This document shows positions 16,563 to 26,458 of a stretch of 64,000 nt of DNA, one piece after another. This DNA comes from FEN-1139 sp038207155 (GTDB lineage: Bacteria; Myxococcota_A; Polyangia; Polyangiales; Polyangiaceae), in assembly GCA_038207155.1 (NCBI GenBank), contig JBBRAB010000002.1, positions 186,001-250,000 of the forward strand. The letters run 5' to 3'. The position numbers and the translations under genes were made by a program. Every line of letters begins with the position of its first letter. The first letter of the stretch is position 1. The notes under the pieces were generated by a model. That model made no database searches. It was not told the origin of the DNA and worked only from the letters and a program-made list of their open reading frames with translations.

Positions 16563-17566
16563 CCCTATTCCGATTTGCCTCCGTTGCCTGTCTGAGCACC
16601 GCTGCGGCTGCGGCTCACGCGGCCCCCACGGCAGCGGACTGTGAACGCAGTGGTTCATGGGTCGAGCTCACGGCTCCCGGCAGCTCGGAGCAGGACGCTG
16701 GGGCGCTGCAACGTGAGCTCGCCACCAGCCTCGAGGGCTCGGGTGTCCGGGCTTGTTCGGCAGTCCCGGGCGCGACCGGCAGCGCGCCGCTAGCGGACAT
16801 TCGGCTCGAATCCACTAGCTCTGCCCATGTGCGGGTGACGATCGTCGTTCGCGACGCGGTCACGCACAAGCTGGTTAGTCGAGAACTCGATCTCACTGCC
16901 ATGCCAGCGGACGGTCGTCCCCTCGCCATCGCGGTCGCCGCCGACGAGCTACTGCGCGCCAGCTGGGCCGAGCTCACACTGACCACGCAGGCGGCAAAAA
17001 AGGTCGAACCGCCTGCCGCCGTGCAGCGCGCCGTGTCCCAGGTCACCGCGGCACCTGCAGAGACCAGACAGGGCGCACTGGGCGCACAACTGGCAGCGGA
17101 GCGCTATAGCTCAGGGCTACTACTGATGGGCGCCGACGCTCGCGCGGGTTGGCACACGGGGCCAGTAAAGTGGCTGATTTTTCCTGGAATGCGAACAAGC
17201 CGTCCTGTCGCGGCGCCCGATGGCACGGTGACGGCGACGAGTTATTCGCTGGGTCTCTATTCCGGATTGCGCTTACTGAGAAAAGCGCCTGAACTGTTGG
17301 CCTTCGGTGGAATCGCAATCGGTCGAATTGAGTATCGCGCCGAACCCGACGTAAACGCCCGCGCGACTCGCATCGCGGGACAGACTGTGGTTGCTCGAGC
17401 GGGTCTGGCGCTGCGGCTCTCTCTTGTGCGTTCGCTCAGCCTTCAGCTGAGTGCAGGCATCGGAAAACCGCTGCTGGCGCTTGCTGTCAATGACGGTTCC
17501 CACCGCGTCACTGGCACTACCGGAATTGAACTCTCCGGCAGTCTTGGGCTGGAAGCCGCACTATGA
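16550..17566 (+). CDS. secreted, predicted outer-membrane or periplasmic protein of the sigma-FecR operon
   Basis: 338 residues from TTG 16550, inside the end of the FecR gene. That start gives a good signal peptide ending in AAAAHA just before APTAADC. No family was recognised. Residues 25-140 look like an alpha/beta domain (LADIRLESTSSAHVRVTIVV). The second half (about 185-338) has alternating hydrophobic strands with many Gly, Tyr and Leu residues and ends in an amphipathic strand, as in small outer-membrane barrels (GIELSGSLGLEAAL). Its position suggests it is regulated by, or feeds, the ECF-FecR pair. No TonB box or plug was seen. Confidence 0.65.
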   Translation: MPSVALFRFASVACLSTAAAAAHAAPTAADCERSGSWVELTAPGSSEQDAGALQRELATSLEGSGVRACSAVPGATGSAPLADIRLESTSSAHVRVTIVVRDAVTHKLVSRELDLTAMPADGRPLAIAVAADELLRASWAELTLTTQAAKKVEPPAAVQRAVSQVTAAPAETRQGALGAQLAAERYSSGLLLMGADARAGWHTGPVKWLIFPGMRTSRPVAAPDGTVTATSYSLGLYSGLRLLRKAPELLAFGGIAIGRIEYRAEPDVNARATRIAGQTVVARAGLALRLSLVRSLSLQLSAGIGKPLLALAVNDGSHRVTGTTGIELSGSLGLEAAL

Positions 17567-18738
17567 GACGGATTTGGCTGATTGGGGTTGGCTCGGCGTG
17601 GCTACTGGCCTGCACGGAAGTCGGTGTCGTGCTTGAACCGCCTGGGGCAGCGACGCCCGGGGTTTACGTCGGGCCGGAGCAACGCTTGAGTGCCGGACAG
17701 AACCACGCTTGCATGGTGGAGCAGGGCGCTCTGTACTGCTGGGGCGTCAATGGCAACGGGCAGCTTGGCACGGGCAACATCGTCAACGCTAACCGACCGC
17801 AACGCGTCGGCACGGCTCAAAACTGGGCGCGGCCAGTGGCGGGCAGTAAGAGCAGCTGCGCCTTGACCAGTGGTGGAGATGTGTACTGCTGGGGCGCCAA
17901 CGACCACGGGCAACTCGGTCAAGGCGACACCACCGAGCGGCACTTGCCGACGCGCGTTTCCACGCCGCAACCAGCCAAAGCTCTAGCCCTTTCCAACGCT
18001 CACGTCTGCGCCATCTTCGCGGACGATTCGCTCTGGTGCTGGGGAACCAACTCCGAGGGACAACTTGGACAGAACGACACCTACCCTGGCGCGGATGAGC
18101 TGAGGCCCGTGCGCGTCGGCAAAGAGCGGGATTGGACGAGCATCGCTACCGGCGATGGCCACAGCTGTGGTCTCCGAGCTGCAGCAGCGCTCTACTGCTG
18201 GGGAAGAAACGGGATCGGAGAACTCGGACTTGGCCCCGGCGTGGCGATTCAAATTCGCATCCCGACGCTGGTGGCCAAGGACAGCTCGTGGCAGCTCCTC
18301 CGAGCCGGACAGAATCACACCTGTGGGATTCAAGCCGACGGCTCGCTTTGGTGCTGGGGCACAGGTGATGCTGGACAGCTCGGTACGGGCGATCTCAACG
18401 GTCGCAAGCAGCCGACCCGGATCCGCAAAGACTCCGACTGGAGTTGGGTATCGGTCACGGCCCTGCACTCCTGCGGGATTCGCAAGCCCGGACTCGCCTA
18501 CTGCTGGGGCCGCAATATCGAAGGCCAGCTCGGGCTCGGAACCACCACAGACAGTCCCAGTCCGACCGCTGCCCCCGGGCTCAGCGACGCGACCCAGATT
18601 GAGACGGGACGCTTTTTCACCTGTCTGCGACGAAGCAACGGCACTACGTCGTGTACAGGCGAAAATGACAGCGGACAGTTGGGACTCGGCACGTTAGCGC
18701 GAACCTCGCTGTTTACGCCCATCGTGGCGCGCCCCTGA
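17563..18738 (+). CDS. RCC1-repeat lipoprotein
   Basis: 391 residues. Start ATG overlaps the previous stop (ATGA). Lipobox LLAC places the lipidated Cys at residue 17. The rest is about seven RCC1-type repeats of roughly 50 residues, each with the core C-[AGM]-[LIV]-x(5)-LYCWG-x-N-x-x-G-Q-LG, which fold as blades of a seven-bladed propeller. Nearly every repeat has two cysteines (H-[ST]-C-G and [YW]-C-W-G) that could form disulfides outside the cytoplasm. Extracellular RCC1 propellers are abundant in myxobacteria; they are taken to bind proteins, but partners are unknown. It is the last gene of the ECF sigma operon and is followed by a terminator. Confidence 0.92.
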   Translation: MRRIWLIGVGSAWLLACTEVGVVLEPPGAATPGVYVGPEQRLSAGQNHACMVEQGALYCWGVNGNGQLGTGNIVNANRPQRVGTAQNWARPVAGSKSSCALTSGGDVYCWGANDHGQLGQGDTTERHLPTRVSTPQPAKALALSNAHVCAIFADDSLWCWGTNSEGQLGQNDTYPGADELRPVRVGKERDWTSIATGDGHSCGLRAAAALYCWGRNGIGELGLGPGVAIQIRIPTLVAKDSSWQLLRAGQNHTCGIQADGSLWCWGTGDAGQLGTGDLNGRKQPTRIRKDSDWSWVSVTALHSCGIRKPGLAYCWGRNIEGQLGLGTTTDSPSPTAAPGLSDATQIETGRFFTCLRRSNGTTSCTGENDSGQLGLGTLARTSLFTPIVARP

Positions 18739-18758
18739 GCCCGGCGCACAGACAGAAG

Positions 18759-18786
18759 CGCCCGAGTTCGCAAGCGAACCCGGGCG
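18759..18786. terminator. hairpin between convergent RCC1 and Cys-rich genes
   Basis: CGCCCG-A-GTTCG, loop around CAAG, CGAAC-C-CGGGCG followed by TTGT. A 12-bp stem with one A-C mismatch sits 20 bp after one stop and 33 bp before the other, suited to stop transcription in both directions. Confidence 0.65.
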
Positions 18787-18819
18787 TTGTCCGTAGTGGC
18801 GCTAACCCAGCTTGCGCTC

Positions 18820-19698
18820 TCAGCCGCGACGCTGGCGGCGACGGATCATGAGACCGGCGCCGACGAGCATCAGCGCCGAGGCGCCTAGTCCGCCGCGCAC
18901 CATGCCGGGATGACGCGCCAGCGCGCAGCTCGCGCCGGCCTCCGCGGTGCCGGAACACTCGGCGCCGCTGCAGCTGCCATTAGCGTTGGCGTAACCGGTG
19001 ACCTCGATGTTGAGCTTGGCCTTGATCGCGCCGACGCAGGAATCGAGATTTCCGCCGTGGTCGATGTACTGGCTGTCGCAGAACAGCGCTCCCTCACCGG
19101 TCTTGGTGCAGGAAGCCTTGCAACCACCCTCACAGGTCGCGTAGCCCTTGGACTGACAGGTGCCCTGGCAGTCGAGTCGCGCCTTGCCGTTGCAGGAGCC
19201 TTTGCAACTGCCCTGGCACTTGGCTTTGCAATCCGCCTCGGGTTTGCTGCCGCTGCAGGTCGCGTCACATTCGCCGGCGCAGGTGGCCTTGCAGGTGCCC
19301 TCGCACTTGCCCTTGCACTCGGTTGCGTTCGGGTCGCTCTTGCACTTGGCATCGCAGTCACCGGTGCAGCTGGCGTCGCAGCGCCCCGAACAGCTTCCCT
19401 TGCAGTCGAACTTCGGAGGATCGACCTTGCAGTCCGCTTCACAGGTGCCGTTGCAGTCGACTTCACAGCTCGGCAGCTGGGCAGTGCACTCGCCCTGGCA
19501 ATTAACGTACAGCGACGCGGCGCAGTGCAGCGGCGTGCACTCGGCCTCGCACTCGATGCCGGTCTTGACCGTGCACTGGGCATTGGCCTCAACGTTGACC
19601 TTACCGCAGTCAGCAAGACTGTCAGCCGAGGCCTGATTGGCGCCGAAGACGAGCAGGACTGCTAAGCAGATACTCTGAGAGAAAAGTCGGATTTTCAT
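18820..19698 (-). CDS. secreted Cys-rich repeat protein with C-terminal membrane anchor
   Basis: 292 residues from ATG 19698. A Sec signal (about 1-26, ending ANQASA) leads to roughly 200 residues dominated by C-x3-C and C-x2/3-[DG]-C spacing (for example CKGSCSGRCDASCTGDCDAK), with more than 40 cysteines. The C terminus is GGLGASALMLVGAGLMI followed by RRRQRRG, a hydrophobic helix plus Arg cluster like the sorting tails of myxobacterial surface proteins. It lacks the cysteine just before the helix that defines MYXO-CTERM, so the sorting route is uncertain. The periodic sequence produces long open frames on the opposite strand, which are artefacts. The protein may form a disulfide-rich fibre or bind metal; there is no direct evidence for either. 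Confidence 0.75.
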   Translation of the reverse strand: MKIRLFSQSICLAVLLVFGANQASADSLADCGKVNVEANAQCTVKTGIECEAECTPLHCAASLYVNCQGECTAQLPSCEVDCNGTCEADCKVDPPKFDCKGSCSGRCDASCTGDCDAKCKSDPNATECKGKCEGTCKATCAGECDATCSGSKPEADCKAKCQGSCKGSCNGKARLDCQGTCQSKGYATCEGGCKASCTKTGEGALFCDSQYIDHGGNLDSCVGAIKAKLNIEVTGYANANGSCSGAECSGTAEAGASCALARHPGMVRGGLGASALMLVGAGLMIRRRQRRG

Positions 19699-19887
19699 GG
19701 TGGGTCTCCCGGGAAGTCGACCGCCCAAGGGGGCAAGGCCAGTTTCAAACCGTACGCGGGCTTGTCGGGAACCTTCCCTCGAGCGCCGCTGGTCGAGTAT
19801 GCCCGGGAGATCGCCATTCCGCCTTATTCCCCGCGGGCCGGAAGCCGCCTTCCCACGTTTTTGGCCGCAATCTGGGATTGAGTCCGC

Positions 19888-20406
19888 TCAGACCAGGGTC
19901 GAACCCCGCGACAGCGCGCCCAGCCGAGGGAGCCGCGACCGCAGACCCGCATGACGACTGGCGGTGGTAAAATCCGTTGCCCCCAGCTCCAGCCGCACGA
20001 AGACCGAGGCATCACCGTGGGCATCCACCAGTTTCTCGGCCAGGGCGAAGAGCTGAGCTCGCCGTTCCGCTCCGCAGGTCTCACTCGCAGTTAGCACGAG
20101 CTCTCCCCCGAGTTCCCGTGGCATTGCGCCCAGCAGCAGGGCACCGACAGCCGCGCGCGCTTCAAGGCTTTCTGGGTCGCTGCGTCCGCTGGTGCCAAGG
20201 ACTGCCACCTCCAGCTGCCCCTCACCCGCGCGATTGAGTCGAGCCGCCACGCGAGCGACGAGTTCACGAGGCGACTCTTCCGCCAACTGCGCGACGATCA
20301 CTGCGTTCTCGGTGCGCTCACGAGCGCGACGCACGGCGTCGGGCCACTGCGCCCCATGCTCAAGCACGATCACGGACAGTCTGGACGCTTCAGCGGGGCG
20401 GAGCAT
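19888..20406 (-). CDS. hypothetical alpha/beta protein
   Basis: 172 residues, family not recognised. The order of segments looks like a small alpha/beta fold: SRLSVIVLEH, NAVIVAQLAE, GQLEVAVLGT and GGELVLTASE are regularly spaced beta strands with intervening amphipathic helices. It has no signal peptide and no membrane segment, so it is probably cytoplasmic. It is preceded by a Ser/Thr kinase gene on the same strand with 144 bp between, so a shared promoter is not certain. No catalytic motif stands out. Confidence 0.6.
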   Translation of the reverse strand: MLRPAEASRLSVIVLEHGAQWPDAVRRARERTENAVIVAQLAEESPRELVARVAARLNRAGEGQLEVAVLGTSGRSDPESLEARAAVGALLLGAMPRELGGELVLTASETCGAERRAQLFALAEKLVDAHGDASVFVRLELGATDFTTASRHAGLRSRLPRLGALSRGSTLV

Positions 20407-20550
20407 GACAACCTCTTTCGCGAGGACTAAGCCTCAGGTCAGGTCATCTATTCCCCCCTTGTGACGGAATCGGGGCGAGCGCGAGGACGTTACAAGGATG
20501 TCACCGACGGCGGCTCAGCCCCCTACCGCGTCAATCCGCGAGCAGGCCAA

Positions 20551-21984
20551 TCAGTAGCCAAAATCGCTGCCACTGGGAGTGCTTGCCTTGCGCGGAGCGA
20601 CCTTGGGGCTGGGGGCCTCGGCAGGCTTGGCGAGCGGCTTAGGAGTGACTGCAGCCCGATGCGGAGACGCGGCAGGTTGTGCTGGCTTCGGAGCTGTTGT
20701 TGCTACCGGCGTGGAACCGCGCGCTGCGGTCGCAGCTGCAGCCGCAGCATCAACTTGCGCGCCGGACGGTTCAGGACCGGCAATGATCGCCGGCGAGGAG
20801 GGAACCGCTGGTGAGCTCACGGCAGCTACCGAACTCGCGACCGTCGAGGGCGCGCCCCGATGCATCAGTAACATCAACGCGGCCACCCCCACCGCCATCA
20901 CGATCACGCCGCCCACCGCTGCCAAGAGCAGCGGGACCCGCGAGCGCGTCGACGACGCATCCATCTGCGAGGACGCCCAGCTGCCACCAGTGCTCGTACC
21001 TTGGGCGGGCGAAGCTCCAAAGGCGGGCGTCAAGGGACGCCCCTGAGCGTCGATCAATGGTTGCGATGCCAGGGCCGCGCGCACATGCGGATTGGCCACC
21101 GCGGTGATCGGAATACTGACGGACGCGCCCGTCGTCCACCACGCATCCAAAGCCTGAGCCAGTTCGAGCGCCGTTTGGAAGCGCTGCTCGACGTCGCGGG
21201 CCATGGCCTTGCCTATCAGCGTCGCAAAGGCCGGATCGAGATCGGGAACCACCTGTAGTGGACTGGGGGGCTCCGACAACACGATCTGAAACAGTAGCTG
21301 GTTGAAGGTCGGTGCATCAAACGGCACGCGCCCCGTTACAGCCTCGTAGAGCATGACGCCAACTGCATAGAGGTCGCTTCGCCGGTCCGCTTCGCGGCTA
21401 CCGCTGGCCTGCTCGGGCGACATGTAATACGGCGTTCCCATCACCGTTCCGGTGCGGGTCATCTTCATCTCGCCACCAAGCTGCTGGAACTTGGAGATCC
21501 CAAAATCGATCAACTTGACGTAGTCGCGCTGACCCGCCTTTTCCTTCAGGACAAAGACGTTGTCGGGCTTCAAATCGCGGTGAACGATCCCGGCTTCATG
21601 GGCCGCATGCAAGCCCTCGAGGATTTGCCGAAACAAGGGCACCAGCTGCTCAGGGCTCATTCGTCCGTGAGTGCGGATCCGATCGCTCAACGGGTCACCG
21701 TCAAGGAACTCCATGACCATGAAGAGATCCCCGTTTGCCAAGGACCCCACATCAATGATTTCAATAATGTGGTCGTTGCCAATGCGACCAGCCGCCTGAG
21801 CTTCACGCTCAAAGCGCTGAACGGCTTCCTTGTTCTCCGCGACGCCAGCGTGGAGCACCTTGATCGCGACCCGCCGATGAATGCGGGTGTTCTCGCCCTC
21901 GTAGACGGCTCCCATGCCGCCCTCGCCGATCAATCGGACGATGCGGTACTTCCCCTCAATAAGCTCTCCGTCCTGCAGCGACAT
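20551..21984 (-). CDS. eukaryote-like Ser/Thr protein kinase, membrane-anchored
   Basis: 477 residues. The N-terminal kinase domain (about 12-270) is complete: Gly loop LIGEGGMGAVYEG (18-30), lysine VAIKVL (K42), catalytic HRDLKPDN (135-142), DFG (160-162), activation segment GTVMGTPYYMSPEQ. A single membrane helix follows (about 355-377, LLLAAVGGVIVMAVGVAALM), then an Ala/Pro/Lys-rich tail of about 95 residues that would lie outside. All active-site residues are present, so it should phosphorylate proteins on Ser/Thr. The outer tail has no PASTA or other sensor domain. Compare the pseudokinase at 36585-38438. Confidence 0.95.
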   Translation of the reverse strand: MSLQDGELIEGKYRIVRLIGEGGMGAVYEGENTRIHRRVAIKVLHAGVAENKEAVQRFEREAQAAGRIGNDHIIEIIDVGSLANGDLFMVMEFLDGDPLSDRIRTHGRMSPEQLVPLFRQILEGLHAAHEAGIVHRDLKPDNVFVLKEKAGQRDYVKLIDFGISKFQQLGGEMKMTRTGTVMGTPYYMSPEQASGSREADRRSDLYAVGVMLYEAVTGRVPFDAPTFNQLLFQIVLSEPPSPLQVVPDLDPAFATLIGKAMARDVEQRFQTALELAQALDAWWTTGASVSIPITAVANPHVRAALASQPLIDAQGRPLTPAFGASPAQGTSTGGSWASSQMDASSTRSRVPLLLAAVGGVIVMAVGVAALMLLMHRGAPSTVASSVAAVSSPAVPSSPAIIAGPEPSGAQVDAAAAAATAARGSTPVATTAPKPAQPAASPHRAAVTPKPLAKPAEAPSPKVAPRKASTPSGSDFGY

Positions 21985-22021
21985 GGACCCTCGATTCGGC
22001 CAAACAACAACGACTAGTTGT

Positions 22022-22338
22022 AGCTGAGCAAGCGGCTTGAGGAAACCTCGCAGTTAGAGAAACTGCCATTTTCGAAGGAACTTGGACGAGACCACCCAAG
22101 CGACAAGGCGCCGTTGGGACGCCCACTGTCGAACAGCTCCGCGCGAGCCAGCATTAGACTCTCTGACGCATTGGTCCTCGCGCTGCACCAGGCCTCGGGG
22201 CCGCCGAGGTACGAGGGATACTAGTTTGGACGAAACCAGCACCAGACAGCGGCGCCCAAGGCAGCGCCCCATCAGAGATCGCCCTGAAGTGGCCTGTTTT
22301 CCCTGGATAGGGAAACGATTCTGCTGCAGCTTTTGCGT
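22022..22338. other. divergent intergenic region
   Basis: About 354 bp separate the kinase start (21984) from the GH8 start (22339) on the other strand, so both promoters should be here. TTTCCC-N6-GGGAAA (22298-22315) is a small inverted repeat 24 bp before the GH8 ATG. No RNA gene or convincing small ORF was seen. Confidence 0.5.
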
Positions 22339-23712
22339 ATGAAGCTCCGCATGCGACCCACTCTTGGATTCAGTTGCGCCTCGCTCGTCACGGCCTCAGC
22401 GCTGATGCTCAGCTGCGTGGAGCGCTCGACGGGGCCGGTCGCGCCGGTGCCACAGTCGCCTCACGCGGCAGTTGGGGCGTATCAACCCTACCAGTGTGGG
22501 AAACTGTTGAGTTCCGACCACACCCTGGTGGAGGCCACACTGGAGAAGGCCTACGTCGCTTGGCGACGTCTCTATGTGACGGGTGAGGGCGCTTCTGGTG
22601 CGCTGAGAATCCGTCGTCCGGAAGATCAGAATGACTCCGTCTCGGAAGGCATTGCCTACGGGATGATGATTGCGGTTCACCACGGCGACCAACCGATCTT
22701 CGACGGCCTGTTCGCCTACGCACGCAAGCATTTCGATGCCAACGGCCTGATGCATTGGAAGATCAGCGCCGAAGGTCGCGTGCGGGGTGTTGGCGGCGCC
22801 TCCGATGCCGACGAGGACATGGCGATCGCGCTCATCATGGCCGAGCGCCTTTGGGGCGGCGGGCGATACGGCAAGCACGCGCGCCGCATGATCGACGCGA
22901 TTTGGAATTCCGAGATCGAGCCCGGAACCTGGGTGCTCAAGCCCGGCGACGTCTGGGGAGGCAGCGCCGTTCTCAACCCCTCGTATCTCGATCCAGCCTA
23001 TTACAAGATATTTGCGGCGTATACCGGCGACAAACGCTGGCTCGACGTGGTTGAGCGCAGCTACAAGCTCTTTGACAAAATGACGTCCCACAACGGGGGC
23101 ACTGGGCTCGCTCCCGACTGGATGTCCGCTGGAGGTGGCCCCGCAAAAGGTCAAAGCTACGACTACAAATGGGATGCCGCGCGCGTTCCGCAGCGGCTCG
23201 CGCGTGACGCGGCGTGGTTCTGCGACCCGCGCGCCATCGAGATTCTCAGTCGACTCAACCAGTTCTTCTCGACCAAGGGCGTGCTGTCGATTGGTGACGG
23301 TTACAAACTGGACGGCGAAAAATTCAGCAGTGTCCATCAAGCTGCGTTCGTTGGACCACTGGCTGCCTCGGCGATGTTCTCCGACAATGCCAAGTATCGT
23401 GAAGACATCTGGAAGGAACTCGTCAAGCTCTGGGGCGGCGGCTACTACTCGAACCACCTGCGACACCTGACCTTGTTGTTCGTGACCGGGCTGTCCCCCA
23501 ACCCGCTCGAGTTCGCGCAGTCGACCAGCGCTCCTGCGAACAGCAGGGAAGCGGTCCCCGAAGCAGCGCCGGAGAGCTCCCCGTCCGGCGCAGCCAAGTC
23601 ACCAAAGACCCCGGCGCCGCCTGCGCGCTCGCCTAGTTCAGCTGAGGGCGCAGCGCCCCTGGGAGCAAGTGGGGGCAACTCCCCGAACCCTGGTTCGGTC
23701 CCCTCTCCCTAA
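22339..23712 (+). CDS. GH8 family endoglucanase, lipoprotein
   Basis: 457 residues from ATG 22339 (a TTG two codons earlier is in frame). The signal ends in lipobox LMLSC (C26). The catalytic (alpha/alpha)6-barrel shows the GH8 general acid E103 in NDSVSEGIAYGMMIA and the family signature ASDADEDMAIAL (155-166), including the conserved aspartates. The C-terminal 70 residues are Pro/Ala/Ser-rich and probably unstructured. GH8 enzymes cleave beta-1,4-glucan, xylan or chitosan by inversion; the first is most common in related bacterial sequences. It is not next to cellulose-synthase genes, so a degradative rather than biosynthetic role is favoured. It stands alone. Confidence 0.9.
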   Translation: MKLRMRPTLGFSCASLVTASALMLSCVERSTGPVAPVPQSPHAAVGAYQPYQCGKLLSSDHTLVEATLEKAYVAWRRLYVTGEGASGALRIRRPEDQNDSVSEGIAYGMMIAVHHGDQPIFDGLFAYARKHFDANGLMHWKISAEGRVRGVGGASDADEDMAIALIMAERLWGGGRYGKHARRMIDAIWNSEIEPGTWVLKPGDVWGGSAVLNPSYLDPAYYKIFAAYTGDKRWLDVVERSYKLFDKMTSHNGGTGLAPDWMSAGGGPAKGQSYDYKWDAARVPQRLARDAAWFCDPRAIEILSRLNQFFSTKGVLSIGDGYKLDGEKFSSVHQAAFVGPLAASAMFSDNAKYREDIWKELVKLWGGGYYSNHLRHLTLLFVTGLSPNPLEFAQSTSAPANSREAVPEAAPESSPSGAAKSPKTPAPPARSPSSAEGAAPLGASGGNSPNPGSVPSP

Positions 23713-23999
23713 CCGGCGCGATGCGGCGCGGCGCCTAGTTGGGCTGGATTGCGAGATCGTCCGGTCATCCCCCCAGTGCACACGACTGTTGGGTTCACGC
23801 GGCGGCAAGCTCGAGGAAAGAGCTATTTGGGGGGCTAGCCCCAGACTCTGCTTGCCCCGGCGGGGCTCTCGACGACAACATCTCCGCCAGCCGTTGCCCA
23901 ATTCCTGACGATGCACTACGCGAAGGGCGCCGCACCCGAAGTCACCGACCATTTTCCAGGTGACGCGGCGCCGGCGATTGACCCCGTTACAAAGGACAG

Positions 24000-25397
<1,398 letters not shown>

Positions 25398-25412
25398 GAG
25401 CCACAGTTTTGA

Positions 25413-25439
25413 CGGCCCTATCCAAGCTGGCGAGGGCCG
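25413..25439 (+). other. intercistronic hairpin between icd and mdh
   Basis: CGGCCCT (25413-25419) pairs with AGGGCCG (25433-25439) around a 13-base loop. A second small stem, GTCCC/GGGAC (25447-25463), lies just before the mdh RBS. They may set relative mRNA stability or attenuate; no T-run follows. Confidence 0.45.
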
Positions 25440-25475
25440 CGATTGTGTCCCCTAGATAGGGACGAAGGAAGAACA

Positions 25476-26417
25476 ATGTCGAGAAAGAAGATCGGTCTGA
25501 TTGGTGCGGGCAACATCGGTGGCGAACTCGCCAACCTGTTTGTTCAGAAGCAACTTGGCGATGTCGTGCTTTACGATATCCCCGCCAAGGAAAACTACGC
25601 CAAGGGCAAGGCGCTCGATCTTGAGCAAGCCACGGCGCAGAACGGTAGCGACATCAAGATCTCCGGTACTTCCAAGTGGGAAGACGTCGCCGGCGCTGAT
25701 GTGCTCGTGATCACGGCTGGCATTCCGCGCAAACCCGGGCAGTCGCGCGATGACCTCGTGCTCATGAACCTGCCGATCATCCGCGACGTCGCGGATAACG
25801 CCAAAAAATACTGCCCGAACGCCTTCTCGATCATCGTGTCCAACCCGCTGGACGCCATGGTCTACGAGTATCAGCGTCGGACGGGAGCGCCCGCGAGCAT
25901 GGTCGCTGGTATGGCCGGCGTGCTGGACAGCTCGCGCTTCGCGCTATTTTTGGCGCGCGAGCTCGGCTCCAGCGTAAAGGACATTCGTGCCGTGGTCCTC
26001 GGTGGACACGGAGACGACATGGTCCCGGTGCTTTCGTATTGCACGAATGCCGGACTGCCAATTTCGACTCTGATCCCCAAGGCGAAACTTGACGCGATTA
26101 TCGACCGTACCCGCAAGGGTGGAGGCGAGATCGTTAACCTGATGGGAACAAGCGCCTTCTACGCCCCCGCCGCAAGCGCTGTCGCCATGGCTGAAGCCTA
26201 CCTCCTTGACCAGAAGCGGACCCTGCCCTGCGCGGCGTACCTCGACGGTCAGTATGGCTACAAGGACCTCTACATGGGCGTCCCTGTCGTGATCGGTCAG
26301 GACGGAATCGAGCAGATTCTCGAAATCTCACTCACTGATGAAGAGCGCGTCATGCTCGCCAAGAGTGCTGACAGCGTCCAGAAGGTCGTCGACGTCGTCA
26401 AGGCGCAGGCCGGCTGA
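25476..26417 (+). CDS. mdh: malate dehydrogenase, LDH-like type
   Basis: 313 residues from ATG 25476, with GAAGGAAG as RBS. Interconverts malate and oxaloacetate with NAD. The N terminus has the Rossmann loop IGLIGAGNIGGELA. The substrate loop AGIPRKPGQSRDDL carries the arginines that mark malate rather than lactate dehydrogenases, and VLGGHGDDMVP holds the catalytic histidine. It resembles the tetrameric LDH-like Mdh of alpha- and deltaproteobacteria more than the enteric dimeric type. It lies 78 bp after icd and 41 bp before sucC, probably in one transcript. Confidence 0.96.
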   Translation: MSRKKIGLIGAGNIGGELANLFVQKQLGDVVLYDIPAKENYAKGKALDLEQATAQNGSDIKISGTSKWEDVAGADVLVITAGIPRKPGQSRDDLVLMNLPIIRDVADNAKKYCPNAFSIIVSNPLDAMVYEYQRRTGAPASMVAGMAGVLDSSRFALFLARELGSSVKDIRAVVLGGHGDDMVPVLSYCTNAGLPISTLIPKAKLDAIIDRTRKGGGEIVNLMGTSAFYAPAASAVAMAEAYLLDQKRTLPCAAYLDGQYGYKDLYMGVPVVIGQDGIEQILEISLTDEERVMLAKSADSVQKVVDVVKAQAG

Positions 26418-26458
26418 GTCGCACCCGTCTTCGTCGCGTTCGTCCGAGGAATTGGTCA

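Noticed and set aside
18910..19665. 251-residue open frame on the plus strand
   Set aside because: Produced by the periodic Cys codons of the minus-strand protein; no start signal or domain.
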